Assembly (NCBI GenBank): GCA_020852515.1
Contig: JADZAS010000015.1
Span: 310,001 to 374,000, forward strand
Direction: 5' to 3'
DNA length: 64,000 bases
Source of the DNA: Phycisphaerales bacterium
GTDB taxonomy: Bacteria; Planctomycetota; Phycisphaerae; Phycisphaerales; UBA5793
Shown here in pieces: positions 52,375 through 62,437 of the stretch. Numbering within the stretch: position 1 is the first letter of the stretch; each line of letters opens with the position of its first letter. The notes under the pieces are model-generated. The model did not search any database. It was not told where the DNA came from and saw only the letters and a list, made by a program, of their open reading frames with translations. Made by a program: the position numbers and the translations under genes.

Positions 52375-53463
52375 TCACTTCTGGAAGATCGGCAGATAGC
52401 GCTTGGGCATCTGCAGAACGATGAGCGCCATGGCAGTGGCGTAGGGACCACCGGCGTTGGGATCGCTCCACGAGCCGCTGGCGGGGTCCTGTCGCGCGAT
52501 GACTTCATCGCGCGCTTCAGGCCACCACCTCGCCCAGTGCTCTCCGCCGGCGAGGTACATCGCCTGCGCCGTGTAGTAGATGCCGTAGAAGTAGTGCGCC
52601 TGCTGGCGCGCGCGGCCGGGCGGCGCGTTGTCGTGCAGGTACTGCAGCGCTTTTTCGAGCGCCTCGTCTTCGTAGATGCCCGCGTAATTCAGGCTCGCGA
52701 TGCCCGCAGCCGAGCGCGGCCAGGCCGAAGCGCCCGGCACGGACATGTACCGGAAACCGCCATCGGGATTCTGGCACAGCCGCACGTACTCCACGGCGCG
52801 GTCGATCGTCTCCTTGGGCACCTTGATGCCGGCGTTGCGCGCCGAGCGCAGCGCCATGATCTGGCAGATGGTCACCGAGACGTCGGCGTCTTCGGGCAGT
52901 GGGTTGTAGCGCCAGCCGCCTTCGGGGTTCTGGCAGTTGACGATGAGGCGCACGGCCTTGACGAGCGACTCGCGCAGGCGGGCATCATCTTCGACGGCGC
53001 CCATGCCGTAGATCTCACCGAGAAACAGAGTGGCAAACCCGTGGCCGTACATCGGCCCGTGCGATTCGCCGCCGACGATCAGGCCGGTCTCGGTGCAGTT
53101 GTCCAGGACGTAGTCGAGCGCCTTTTGCACCTGGGGGCCGTACTTGCCGCGGCCGGGCAGATGGCCGTCGGACATGAACGCCAGGCCGCACAGCCCGGTG
53201 ACGCCGACGTTTTTGCTGAAGCGGTTGTCGGGGCCGAACGAACCGTCGGAGTTCTGCTGCGAGGCCAGGAACTCCAGGCCGAGGCGCACCGATTCGTACA
53301 GGCGTTCGTTCATCTCCGGCTCGGTCCGGATCGGCGCGTTGGCGGCGCCGCCATCGACGGGCGGAGCCGATTGATCCACGCGCACGCCCGCGCCGGCGAG
53401 CAGCGCGGCCGAAGCGAATGCCGCCGCGGGAGCCATGAGACGATTCAGGGCTGCGCGCCTCAT
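52375..53463 (-). CDS. Terpenoid-cyclase/prenyltransferase-repeat secreted protein
   Basis: A 362-residue protein with a signal peptide and repeated alpha-helical units of the squalene-hopene cyclase/prenyltransferase class: QNSDGSFG, QNPEGGWRYNPLP, QNPDGGFRYMSVPG and QDPASGSWSDP are spaced about 45-50 residues apart. No DxDD cyclase motif is seen, so it is probably a non-catalytic binding toroid as in many planctomycete exported proteins. ATG 53463 has GAGGAG upstream and overlaps the stop of the Gln-rich gene as ATGA. It belongs to the MoxR-type-like operon. Confidence 0.82.
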   Translation of the reverse strand: MRRAALNRLMAPAAAFASAALLAGAGVRVDQSAPPVDGGAANAPIRTEPEMNERLYESVRLGLEFLASQQNSDGSFGPDNRFSKNVGVTGLCGLAFMSDGHLPGRGKYGPQVQKALDYVLDNCTETGLIVGGESHGPMYGHGFATLFLGEIYGMGAVEDDARLRESLVKAVRLIVNCQNPEGGWRYNPLPEDADVSVTICQIMALRSARNAGIKVPKETIDRAVEYVRLCQNPDGGFRYMSVPGASAWPRSAAGIASLNYAGIYEDEALEKALQYLHDNAPPGRARQQAHYFYGIYYTAQAMYLAGGEHWARWWPEARDEVIARQDPASGSWSDPNAGGPYATAMALIVLQMPKRYLPIFQK

Positions 53464-54179
53464 GGCTGCGACTCCTCGGCGAGGCGCTGGTAGTAGATCT
53501 CGGTCAGGCGCTGGTACAGCCGCGCCGCGGCGTCGCCGCGCCCCTGGCGCAGCAGGTCGCGCACGCGCGGCGGGAGGTTGCCCCACTCGCTGCGCGTCTC
53601 GTCGATGGCGCCGTCGAGGTTCCGCTGCTGCAGCGCCATGTTGTGGTCGCCAACCTGGCTCGTGTTCGTCTGACCCGATGGGTTGGTCGGCTGGCCTTCC
53701 TGCTGCTGGGGCGCCTGCTGCTGCTGGCTCTGCTGGTTCTGCGGCTGACTTTGCTGCTGGCTCTGCTGCTGGGCCTGGGCGATGAGCGTGTCCAGTTTGA
53801 GCATCGCCTGCTCCTGGTAGCGCTGCGTGGCCAGGCCCGCGCTGCGCTCATCGAGCAGCAGGCTCGCCGACTTGCCCATGCTGTCCACCGCCTCGAGGAA
53901 CATGGCCGCAATGTCCGCGCCCGCGGCCGGCTGCTCCTCACCGGTCAACTTTTCGATGATTTCGGACGGCTCCTGCTCATCGGCCGGTTTGTCCTTCTTC
54001 AGGCCGAGCAATTCATCGAGCGACGGCGGCGGGGATGTCTCCGGCTGCTTTGAAGGCGGCGGCGGCGCGGGCGTCTCGGCCGGCGGCTGCGGATCCTGCG
54101 CGGCGGCGATCATCAGTGCGGCGACACCGATCGCCCCCGTCGCCAGGCTACGCGCAAAGATGCTGGCGTTCGATCTCAT
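53460..54179 (-). CDS. Exported Gln/Pro-rich helical protein
   Basis: A 239-residue protein with an N-terminal hydrophobic segment (signal peptide or anchor, about 10-28), a Pro-rich linker (PPAETPAPPPPSKQPETSPPP, about 32-52), two helical segments (about 70-125) and a run of more than 30 Gln/Ser/Asn residues (about 130-165). A C-terminal helix follows (PPRVRDLLRQGRGDAAARLYQRLTEIYYQRL). It matches no named family. It overlaps both neighbours by four bases (ATGA), so it is part of the envelope operon and probably a partner of the giant coiled-coil protein. Confidence 0.7.
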   Translation of the reverse strand: MRSNASIFARSLATGAIGVAALMIAAAQDPQPPAETPAPPPPSKQPETSPPPSLDELLGLKKDKPADEQEPSEIIEKLTGEEQPAAGADIAAMFLEAVDSMGKSASLLLDERSAGLATQRYQEQAMLKLDTLIAQAQQQSQQQSQPQNQQSQQQQAPQQQEGQPTNPSGQTNTSQVGDHNMALQQRNLDGAIDETRSEWGNLPPRVRDLLRQGRGDAAARLYQRLTEIYYQRLAEESQP

Positions 54180-57100
54180 GGCTGTGGCTCCTCGGGTTCG
54201 CCGGGCCGCTCGGGGGCGCCGGAGTCGGGCATGCCGCTGCCCTGCTGCATCATTTCAATCAGCCGCTGGGCAAGATCCGTAAGTTCCTGCTGGGCGGCGC
54301 CGAGCTCATCCAGGCGCGTCGAGCGGGCCGCGTCGTCGAGAGACGCCCCTGATTCGTCGAGCAGGCGCGTGGAGCGGTAGACCGACTCCTGCAGGCCGCG
54401 CAGCAGTTTCAGTTGCGCGATGGGCGGCACGAGTTGCTGCTGACCTCCACCTCCGCCCCCGCCGCCCTGCTGCGAGTCGCCCGGCTCTTCGAACTCGCGA
54501 TTCGACTCCGAATCCTGCAGCGCCGTCGCCAGCGCGAGGAGGCGGTCGGCGATGTCCTGCTCGCGCATCAGCGCCGCGGGGCCCACCCTGGCGTTGCGCA
54601 GATCCTCCACCACCTGCCCCGCCAGCGCGTGGATCTGCGAATGGCTTGCTTCAAAGACGAACGACTCGGCGAGTTCCTGCGTCTGGTCGAACAGATCGCG
54701 CGCCTCGGTGCGGATCTGCGCCTGCTCGTTGCCCAGTTGCCGCGCCTGCACGCGCTGGCGGCGGTCGAGTTCAGCGCCCGCGAGGTTCTGCGTCTCGGCT
54801 TTGAGCCCGACCTGCCGCTCGTGCAGATCGAGATAGGCGCGGATGAGTTCCTGCTTGCGGCGCTGCTGCTCCTGCTGCTGGAGCTTTTCCTGCATCTCGG
54901 CCGCGAGGTCTCGCGCCTCTTTGAGCCTGGCGAGGCTTTCTTCTTCGCTCTGGCGGGCGCTGGTGGCATCAATGGAGGCCGCGCGCAGCGCCGTGATCGC
55001 CGATTCTTGCGAACCTGCCGCCGCTTCGATGAGCCGCGCGATCTCCGCCAGGTCTCGCCCGCCCTCCACCGCCAGATCAAGCACGGCGTAGGTGTTGCGG
55101 CTCAACTGGAGCATGGCGTTGTCCAGCCCGCTGTACTGACCCTCGGCTGCGAGCAGCGCGCCCAGTTGCGTCTCCTGCGCGGCGATGAGCGCATCGAGCG
55201 ACTGGAGCAGGCTCTCGATCTGGCGCGCCAGCCGCTGGGCCCGGGCCCGTTCGGTCTTCTCGAGCTGATCGAGCATGTTCTGCAGCGCCTGCATGGCCTG
55301 CTGCTGCTGCTCGGAAGCGCGCTGGCCCTGGTTCTGCTGCAACTGCTGGGCCGCTTCATCCATCTTTTGTTCGAGTTGCTGCTGCTGCGCCTGCCGCGCC
55401 GCCTCATCCATCGATTGCGACAGATCGGGATCGCTCTCGCGGATCTGATCGGCACGATTGCGCAGGTCATCGACGAGATCCTGGGCCCGCCGCGCCAGTT
55501 CTTCCTGCTGGCGGGTGAGTTCGTTGAGCGATCGGCGCTCTTCATCGGTGAGTTGCGACGGGTCCTGCCCGCGCGTGCGGTCGGTCGTCTGCCGCGCCTC
55601 CTGCTCGAGCGCCCGCTGGTCGTTGAGCAACTGCTCGACCTGCCGCCGCATGACCCATGAATCCTGACCGCGATCGAGCATCTCGATGAGCGCCGCGAGT
55701 TCATCGGACACGCGCTGCTGCGCGGCGCGGCGCTGCTCGCTCTGCTCCCGTGCCTGCTGTTCGTTCTCGGGCGGGTTCTGCTGCGCCTCGGCGAGCGCTT
55801 CAGACGCGGCGTTGGACGCCTGGCCCGCCTGTTCGAGCACCTCGGCCGCCTCGGCGAGCAGCTCTTCGATGCCGCGATCGCCCAGTCGATTGTCGCGCAC
55901 GCGGTCGCTGATCTGGCTCAGCGCTTCGCGCTGTCGCTCGATCTGCTGGCCGACGCGCGACTGGTCGCGCAGATCGCCCGGGCGGCTCTGGCCGTTGTCC
56001 AGCCGGTCGCGCAGGTCGCCCTGCTCCTGCTCGATGCGGATCGCGCTGTCGCGCACGGCCGACAGGTTCTGGTAGACCTGCTCGACAAACTCCGCCTCGC
56101 TGATGATGCGCAGCCTGCGCGGCGAAGACTGCACGGCCTCGTGCGTCGCGCCCTCGAACGCGTACGTATCGCTCGCCGCCGCCACGAGCGTCACCGTGTC
56201 GCCGGGCTCGACCTCGAGCATCGAACAATCGAGCATCTCGTCGAGTTGGACCTGCGTCCCCTGCCCGCGCTGCGACATGATGTCGCGCGGCTCCTGGTCA
56301 TTCACCGCCGCGTGCAGCGCCAGCGTCTCGACGAGCACGTCGTCGCGCGCCTCGGCCTTGAGCGGCACATACGCCTGCGGCAGACACGTACGATCCGTGG
56401 CGGGATCGATGATCGTCGCCGTGGGCGGCGCATCGGGATGCGCTTCGATGCGGTACGACACGTCATCCGGGCCGGTCAGGCCGTATTCATCCACGGGAAT
56501 CGGCTGCAATCGCGTCGTGGCGCCAAGCGTCCAGGTGATGGTCCACTCGGCGGCCCGCCCTTCGTCATCCACGGCTGCGAGCAGTTTGGCGTCGTCGCCG
56601 ACGTAGCGTTCCTCTGACTCGTCCACGCGCCAGTTGAGCAGCGACTTCCACGCGTCACTGCTTACATCCGTCGGCACCGGCTTGTTGAACATCAGCGCCA
56701 GCGATGCTTGCGAGCCGGCCAGCGCCGGCGGACTGAGCGCGGCCCTCTCATCCGTGCCCGGACCGAGATCGACCGTCGCCTGGTCGATCACGCTCGCGGC
56801 GTAGGCCGGGGGCGTGATGAGCAGTTCGGCACGCTCGATGCGCGGCGCCGGCACGAGGCGAATCGACTCGACGGGCGTCTCGTCATCCTGGGTTGAGAAT
56901 CGAATCTCGATCGAATCGGCACTGGGCTCGATGAGGCGCTCGAAGAGATCATCCTGCTGGCGCGTGAGGACCACCTGCTCCCACGCGCCCGCCTCGCCTT
57001 CGCGCACGAGGCGGTAGTGCGCCATGACGCGCATCTCCTCGCTCAGGCCGCGCGTGACGCGGGCCCGCAGCGGCAGCGCCTTGCCCAGAGGATGCACGTC

Positions 57101-57685
57101 GCCGGCCATGGCGGACTCGACGCCGGTGCGCTTGAGCCAGCGCGCATCGCCCAGCGGGTTGAACCAGCGCTGGGCGGCGATCGACGCCGAGCCCGGCATC
57201 GTGATGCACAGTACCGCCACGAGCCCGGCGGCAAGCACGAACACGCTCAGATCGCTCAACGTCCGCTTCGGCGCCACGAGCGAGCGCAGATTCTCCCGCC
57301 CGACGCGCTGCTGGGCCTCGGAAACGGCCTGGGCGGCCAGCGGCGACTGCTCCGCCTCATGGCCGAGGATGAAATCGACGCCCGACGCCAGGTGGCCGCG
57401 CAACGCCGGAATCGACCGCTCAAAGCGAAGGGCCATGTCAGTCAGACTCGGGCGGAACCGGACCGCCGGAGCGATGTAGCGCCACAGGGCGGCGAGAATG
57501 GCGATGGCCGCCACGATATCCAGGCCGAGCCGCGCCGGGCCGGGGAGGCGGAAGAAGTAATCGAACACGACCAGCGTCAGGGCGATGCCGATGACCCACG
57601 CCGCCAGCACCGCCGCCCGCTGGGCCAGCAGCATGAGCCGCGCGCGGCGGCGGATGGACTCGATTTCCCTGAGCACTTCGTGCAT
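54176..57685 (-). CDS. Giant coiled-coil membrane protein (DUF4175-like)
   Basis: A 1169-residue protein. Two N-terminal transmembrane helices (about 18-60) and one near 145-170 are followed by a beta-rich, Ig-like region (about 180-500). A very long Gln/Glu/Arg/Ala coiled coil (about 510-1060) contains phrases such as QQQQLEQKMDEAAQQLQQ. The tail is Gly/Gln-rich (about 1090-1169). The layout resembles DUF4175-type membrane proteins found with MoxR/BatA systems. It probably spans the envelope as a scaffold. ATG 57685 is preferred to TTG 57712. It overlaps the Gln-rich exported protein as ATGA; 226 bases separate it from the upstream gene. Confidence 0.75.
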   Translation of the reverse strand: MHEVLREIESIRRRARLMLLAQRAAVLAAWVIGIALTLVVFDYFFRLPGPARLGLDIVAAIAILAALWRYIAPAVRFRPSLTDMALRFERSIPALRGHLASGVDFILGHEAEQSPLAAQAVSEAQQRVGRENLRSLVAPKRTLSDLSVFVLAAGLVAVLCITMPGSASIAAQRWFNPLGDARWLKRTGVESAMAGDVHPLGKALPLRARVTRGLSEEMRVMAHYRLVREGEAGAWEQVVLTRQQDDLFERLIEPSADSIEIRFSTQDDETPVESIRLVPAPRIERAELLITPPAYAASVIDQATVDLGPGTDERAALSPPALAGSQASLALMFNKPVPTDVSSDAWKSLLNWRVDESEERYVGDDAKLLAAVDDEGRAAEWTITWTLGATTRLQPIPVDEYGLTGPDDVSYRIEAHPDAPPTATIIDPATDRTCLPQAYVPLKAEARDDVLVETLALHAAVNDQEPRDIMSQRGQGTQVQLDEMLDCSMLEVEPGDTVTLVAAASDTYAFEGATHEAVQSSPRRLRIISEAEFVEQVYQNLSAVRDSAIRIEQEQGDLRDRLDNGQSRPGDLRDQSRVGQQIERQREALSQISDRVRDNRLGDRGIEELLAEAAEVLEQAGQASNAASEALAEAQQNPPENEQQAREQSEQRRAAQQRVSDELAALIEMLDRGQDSWVMRRQVEQLLNDQRALEQEARQTTDRTRGQDPSQLTDEERRSLNELTRQQEELARRAQDLVDDLRNRADQIRESDPDLSQSMDEAARQAQQQQLEQKMDEAAQQLQQNQGQRASEQQQQAMQALQNMLDQLEKTERARAQRLARQIESLLQSLDALIAAQETQLGALLAAEGQYSGLDNAMLQLSRNTYAVLDLAVEGGRDLAEIARLIEAAAGSQESAITALRAASIDATSARQSEEESLARLKEARDLAAEMQEKLQQQEQQRRKQELIRAYLDLHERQVGLKAETQNLAGAELDRRQRVQARQLGNEQAQIRTEARDLFDQTQELAESFVFEASHSQIHALAGQVVEDLRNARVGPAALMREQDIADRLLALATALQDSESNREFEEPGDSQQGGGGGGGGQQQLVPPIAQLKLLRGLQESVYRSTRLLDESGASLDDAARSTRLDELGAAQQELTDLAQRLIEMMQQGSGMPDSGAPERPGEPEEPQP

Positions 57686-57911
57686 GAATGGCGACTCCCG
57701 CAACCCGCTCAATGGTACGGCTCGGAGGGCGGCCCCGTTCCGTTCCCACTCCTATAACATCGGCCCAAGGCGGCGTTGCGTTGGCAAATGTGCTGCTTCC
57801 CCGCAAGGAACTTCCCTACCGGACGCTCTGGCCCGCACGATCCGCCCGCTTTCGAGCCCGCTGCGGCCCGGCGCCTGGTCGCATCATGACATTGGGCCGG
57901 CGCTGCCGGGT
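57686..57911. other. Spacer inside the envelope operon
   Basis: A 226-base gap between the coiled-coil gene and the VWA/GATase-like gene on the same strand, the only sizeable gap of the operon. It could hold an internal promoter; none is clear. No coding region is supported. Confidence 0.4.
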
Positions 57912-60209
57912 TCAATTCAAGCGGATCAGTTTGCGACCGATCCACTCGAAGGTCAGCAGCACGATCACGAGGATCAGGCACAGGGGCGTATCCCAGAGCG
58001 GCTCGATGAGGTCCATCGGAGTGATGATCGAGCGGTCCGGCAGGTTGCTCAGGGCCGTGAGGTTCTGCGGGTCGAGCACCTGGCCGCCGGTTTCTTCGGC
58101 GAGGCGGGCGAGCAGGTCGTGGTCCGCGGCGGGGTCGCGCATCTCGTCATCGGGCCGCGTCACTTCGAACTGCTGGCCCAAGTCGAAGGGCGCCAGCGCC
58201 GGATCGACCATGCGAACTTCGAGAGTGCCGGCGCGATCGGGCACGTACGCCGCCTCGTAGCGCGTTGAACTCTCGTCCACGGCGGTGAGTGAAAGCGAGA
58301 TGACCGAGCCGTCGGCGGTATCGACGAGTTCGATGGGAATCTCGGAGACGGCGCGCTGAGCCAGTTGGGCGTCGAGCAGGCACAACTGCACGACCACCGG
58401 CTGGCCGACTTCGGCGCGGCGCGGGTTGATCGTGAGCACTGCCGGCTGACCCGAGAGCGTGAGCCGGTCGCGGCCGAGCATGCGGATTAACTGGTTCCAG
58501 AACTGCTCGGGCAGCGTATCGCCCAGCCCGTAGCGCCAGCGCCAGGTTTCATCCGTCGCCACGAACGCCGTCTGCCCGGCGCCGAATCGCATGAACGTAA
58601 CCAGCGGCAGCGATTGATCCCCATCGAGCGGCTCGCTCGTCTCGGCCAGGACTTCGACGGCGGGCTTGAGCGAACTCTGATCGAGCCGCAGCGCCCATTG
58701 CAGATCCGCCCAGGGTTGAAGCGGATCGTTGAGAATGTCCCACGCGTTCTGCTCGCCAAGCATGAGTTGCAGCACGCTCAGGCGATGGGCGAGATCGGTG
58801 GGCGTCATCCGCACCGGCCGCTCGATGAGCGGCAGATTAAGGTTGCCGCGGATCGGCAGCAGCGCGGCGAGCGGACTGTCGGCGTAGGCCGAAGGATTGG
58901 CGCGCGGGCCGGCGATGAACAGCAGCCCCGCGCCGCGCTCGGCCACCTGGCCGCGAATCATCTCCTGCTGCGGAATCGAGAAGAAATCCGCGTGGACGTC
59001 GCCCAGCACAATTACGTCATACGGTTCCCACTCCTCGGGCGAATTGGGCAGCCGCGTAATCGGCGTGTTGCCCTCCTGCGCAAAGCCGCGATCGGCTGAC
59101 AACAGCATCACGCTCGAATCGATCGTCTGCTCGCGGACGATCATGTCCTTGATCCAGCGGTATTCCCAGCGCGGCCGGGCCTCGACGTAGAGCACCTTGA
59201 GCGGGCGATCGACGAGTTCGATGTCGAATTCGCGCTGGTTGTTGTCGATGATGAGATCGATGTCTTCGCTGTCGATCTCGACGCGCCAGGTCGAAGTGCC
59301 GGGCAGGCGCGGCCGGGCCAGCAGCGTGAGCCGATCGCGCCCGTCGCCGGGCTCGAGTTGCTCTCGATCGAACACCTCGCCGGTGAGGGCGTCGACGAGT
59401 TTCACTTCCGCGCTGCCCGAGGCGTCCATCGAGCCCACGCGGTCGATGGCGATCTCCACGGGCACGATGTCGTGCGCGAAGGCGCGGCTGGGCGCCTCGA
59501 CGCGCCCCACCGCCAGATCGCCCACCGGCTCACCCGAGCCCAGCGGCACGACCAGAAGCGGCACCGCGGCCGCTTCGAGCTGGCGCAGGATCGCGCGCGT
59601 CGGCGGCTGGGGTGTGCGGCCATCCGTGAACAGCACGACTGAATTGACCGGTCGGGCCGAGAGACGCCGCAGCGCCTGATCGAGCGACGCTGCCAGCAGC
59701 GTGCGCCGACCGTCGGCGCTGCTCAACTGCGGCTGGCCGGCGCCCTCATCCATCGGCAAGTCGTAGGCGCCTTCGTCAAAGCCCAGCCAGAGCGTTTCGT
59801 GTTCGACCGCGACGCTCTCGAACACCGGCTGCGCTTCGGCCAGTGCGCGGCGGAGCTGTTCGTCACGGCTCGTGCGGCCGGGCAGATCAGGAATCGTCAT
59901 CGACGTCGATCGATCCAGTAGGTACACCACCCAGTCGCGCTCAACCAGGTCGCGCGGCACCACGATCGCCGGTCCGGCAATGAGCGCGACCAGCAGCAGC
60001 AGCAGCCCGAAGCGCGACACGGCGAGAAGGCCGCGGCCGCGGCGGTTGCCGATGAGTCCGCTGTAACTCCACACCGCCAGCAGGCCGAGCACAATGATCG
60101 CCAAGGCCCAGCCCCAGCCGGGCAGCGGCCGCTGCCAGCCGAAGTGCATCGTCTCCGCGTCGGCGGGCAGGCGGTCGAGGTTGAGCAGCCAGTTCCACAG
60201 CGCGCTCAT
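57912..60209 (-). CDS. VWA and glutamine-amidotransferase-like membrane protein
   Basis: A 765-residue membrane protein. Three or so N-terminal transmembrane helices (about 8-75) are followed by a VWA domain with a MIDAS-like DRSTSM (about 95-100). A class I glutamine-amidotransferase-like domain follows at about 330-480 (VLYVEARPRWEYRWIKD, YDVIVLGDVHADFF, GAGLLFIAGPRAN). It lacks a clear catalytic Cys triad, so enzymatic activity is doubtful. A last helix is near 745. This combination occurs with BatA/DUF58/MoxR genes in planctomycetes and related bacteria. It overlaps the BatA-like gene by four bases. Confidence 0.8.
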   Translation of the reverse strand: MSALWNWLLNLDRLPADAETMHFGWQRPLPGWGWALAIIVLGLLAVWSYSGLIGNRRGRGLLAVSRFGLLLLLVALIAGPAIVVPRDLVERDWVVYLLDRSTSMTIPDLPGRTSRDEQLRRALAEAQPVFESVAVEHETLWLGFDEGAYDLPMDEGAGQPQLSSADGRRTLLAASLDQALRRLSARPVNSVVLFTDGRTPQPPTRAILRQLEAAAVPLLVVPLGSGEPVGDLAVGRVEAPSRAFAHDIVPVEIAIDRVGSMDASGSAEVKLVDALTGEVFDREQLEPGDGRDRLTLLARPRLPGTSTWRVEIDSEDIDLIIDNNQREFDIELVDRPLKVLYVEARPRWEYRWIKDMIVREQTIDSSVMLLSADRGFAQEGNTPITRLPNSPEEWEPYDVIVLGDVHADFFSIPQQEMIRGQVAERGAGLLFIAGPRANPSAYADSPLAALLPIRGNLNLPLIERPVRMTPTDLAHRLSVLQLMLGEQNAWDILNDPLQPWADLQWALRLDQSSLKPAVEVLAETSEPLDGDQSLPLVTFMRFGAGQTAFVATDETWRWRYGLGDTLPEQFWNQLIRMLGRDRLTLSGQPAVLTINPRRAEVGQPVVVQLCLLDAQLAQRAVSEIPIELVDTADGSVISLSLTAVDESSTRYEAAYVPDRAGTLEVRMVDPALAPFDLGQQFEVTRPDDEMRDPAADHDLLARLAEETGGQVLDPQNLTALSNLPDRSIITPMDLIEPLWDTPLCLILVIVLLTFEWIGRKLIRLN

Positions 60210-62437
60210 GCGGGCCGCCCTTCCGCCGCAAGGGTCGAACTGAGCGAGTACCGATCGGTCTCCAGACCGCCGACTTCGAGGTCGCGGCGCAGGCCATGGC
60301 TGAACCAGCGCGCCAGCAGCGTTTCAAGCAGGGCCAGCGCCAGCGCCGCGACCAGCAGCGCCAGGCTGATCTCGCCCCAGGTCGTTTCGCCGGCCAGCGC
60401 AGCGCCGCTGTCGAGCGCATCGAGCCACTGCCACGAGCCGGCGGCGCTGAGCCAGTCGCTGACCTGCACGGCGCCGAGCGCTTCGGTGCGGCCGGCGTCG
60501 GGCTCGACGTTGACTCCCAGCAGGCCCAACGAGACATCACGATCGTCGAGCGCCTCGTACACACCGGCTTCGCGAATCGGCCGATCGAGCGTGGCGCCGC
60601 CGTCGCGTGTGAGCACGGTGTAGCGAGACGAGTTCGGCCCCACGAGCGTCGCCGCCCCCGCAGGCAGCGCGCCCGCCACGACCTGTCCAGGCGTGAGTTC
60701 GCGCTGCTCGCGGCTGCGGCCCACGCCCTGGCGCACGACTTCGTGCGCCAGCGCGACCATGAACGGCTTGGCGGGCAGGCTGGTCCAGTCGAGGTGCACG
60801 GCGCTGGCGAGATAGACGATCAATCCGCTGCGCCGATCGCCGCCGGCCGTGGTCCACATCATCCACGGGGCGCCGTCGGCGAGTTTGAGTACGACGGAGT
60901 CTTCTTCGAGGCCTTCCTCGACGGGCAGAATGCGGGTGACGCGCACTGGTTCAGTGAGTGACTGCAACTCGCCGCCGAGCAGGCTGAGCAGTTCGCCCGG
61001 CGGCTGCTCATCGGCGAGCGCCACGCCCGATTCATCCTGCCCGATTTCGATTGCTTCGCGCGCCCAGCGCCAGTTGATGCCCAGCGCGTCGGCGGCGCGG
61101 TCAGGCCACGTGGCGACCTCGTCCTGCTCGGCCGGCTCAAGCCAGAGCAGCCCGCCGCCATCGACGAACTCGCGCAGTACGCCCCAGCCCTCTTCGGTAA
61201 CGAGATCCGGTCGCGTGAGCACCGCCGCCTGCAGCCGCCGCATCGCGGCGCGGTCGATCGAAGCCGGATCGATGTCGATGACGCTGATGGCCGAACCCTG
61301 CCCCGGATCGAGCGCGCGGCGGAACCACGCGCCGCTGGGAAAGGACGCGAGATCGCCTGGTCTGCCAAATTCCCGCCGGTCGAGCACACCCACGCGCAAC
61401 ACATCGCGCACGTCGAGCACGCTGTAGCGCGCGTTGTCGGCGCTGAGTGCGTCGCGGTCAATCGCCGCCGTGACGACCACTTCACCCGGTTCGACGCCGC
61501 GCACGTCTAGGCGCATGTCCACCGCCGCCTCGCTCTGCCCGCGCGCCCAGTGCACCGTGATGGGCTCGGGACTGGGCAGCGGCTCGGCGCTGAGCCGCAC
61601 CGTGCTCACGGCTTCGCCCGTTACGTCTCCCACGCGGCGCAGATGTATGGTGAATTGCCCGCTCAGATCGGTCGCCCCGGCCAGCGCCACGCGCCGTTTC
61701 GAGTCGATCGATTCGACCTGCACGTTGAGCGGCGCCTGCGCCGACGGCTCGGAAGCGATCAGCCTGATGCTGCGATCATCATCGATGAACCGGGCCGAAA
61801 GCGGTCGCGTCAGATCCGCCGAACCGGCGAGAAATTCGCTGATCAGATACACGAACACAGGGCTCGGATCGTCCTGCCGCAGCGAGATCGACTCGCGCAC
61901 GCGCGACAAAGCAGCGTCGATGTCTGTGGACGTGTGCGACGCCCTGAGATCATCCAGGTTGGCCAGCACCGCCGCGTGATCGACTGCCGGCGGATCGATG
62001 ATTGCATCAATGGGCTGCGCTGCAGCAACGAGCGCCACGCGATCCGACGCCTTGAGCGAACCGACGATCTGGCTGGCCTGCTGCACGTGCCGCTGCAGCG
62101 CGGTGCGGCCGTCGGCGCCGGTGGCCGTCGAAGCCACGCCGTTGTCGATGACGAGATACACCACGCGACTGCCCGGACCCAGCGGCAACGTCGAGTTGCT
62201 CAGCAGCGGCCGGGCCAGCGCCATTCCAAGCAAAGCCAGCACGAGACAGCGGATCGCCAGCAGCAGCCACTGCTCGAGGCGCATGCGATGGCGGCTGCGC
62301 CGATACGCCTCGAGCAGGAAGCGCATCGCACCCCACTCGATCGGCCGGCGCCGCTGGCGGAACAGCAGGTGAATGATGATGGGAATCGCCACGGCGGCGA
62401 GACCCGCGATCGCCAGTCCCATGTGCACGAAGTTCAT
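60206..62437 (-). CDS. BatA-like aerotolerance membrane protein
   Basis: A 743-residue protein that begins with the BatA/aerotolerance regulator N-terminal region: PIIIHLLFRQRRRPIEWGAMRFL (about 20-42), a second helix LAIRCLVLALLGMALARPLL (about 61-80), a VWA-like region (VVYLVIDNGVAS, MIDAS incomplete) and a long beta-rich extracytoplasmic part. The C-terminal helix is near 690-715. It is about twice the length of standard BatA. It overlaps both neighbours by four bases. A role in metal-dependent protein assembly or envelope stress is inferred from the family. Confidence 0.82.
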   Translation of the reverse strand: MNFVHMGLAIAGLAAVAIPIIIHLLFRQRRRPIEWGAMRFLLEAYRRSRHRMRLEQWLLLAIRCLVLALLGMALARPLLSNSTLPLGPGSRVVYLVIDNGVASTATGADGRTALQRHVQQASQIVGSLKASDRVALVAAAQPIDAIIDPPAVDHAAVLANLDDLRASHTSTDIDAALSRVRESISLRQDDPSPVFVYLISEFLAGSADLTRPLSARFIDDDRSIRLIASEPSAQAPLNVQVESIDSKRRVALAGATDLSGQFTIHLRRVGDVTGEAVSTVRLSAEPLPSPEPITVHWARGQSEAAVDMRLDVRGVEPGEVVVTAAIDRDALSADNARYSVLDVRDVLRVGVLDRREFGRPGDLASFPSGAWFRRALDPGQGSAISVIDIDPASIDRAAMRRLQAAVLTRPDLVTEEGWGVLREFVDGGGLLWLEPAEQDEVATWPDRAADALGINWRWAREAIEIGQDESGVALADEQPPGELLSLLGGELQSLTEPVRVTRILPVEEGLEEDSVVLKLADGAPWMMWTTAGGDRRSGLIVYLASAVHLDWTSLPAKPFMVALAHEVVRQGVGRSREQRELTPGQVVAGALPAGAATLVGPNSSRYTVLTRDGGATLDRPIREAGVYEALDDRDVSLGLLGVNVEPDAGRTEALGAVQVSDWLSAAGSWQWLDALDSGAALAGETTWGEISLALLVAALALALLETLLARWFSHGLRRDLEVGGLETDRYSLSSTLAAEGRPA

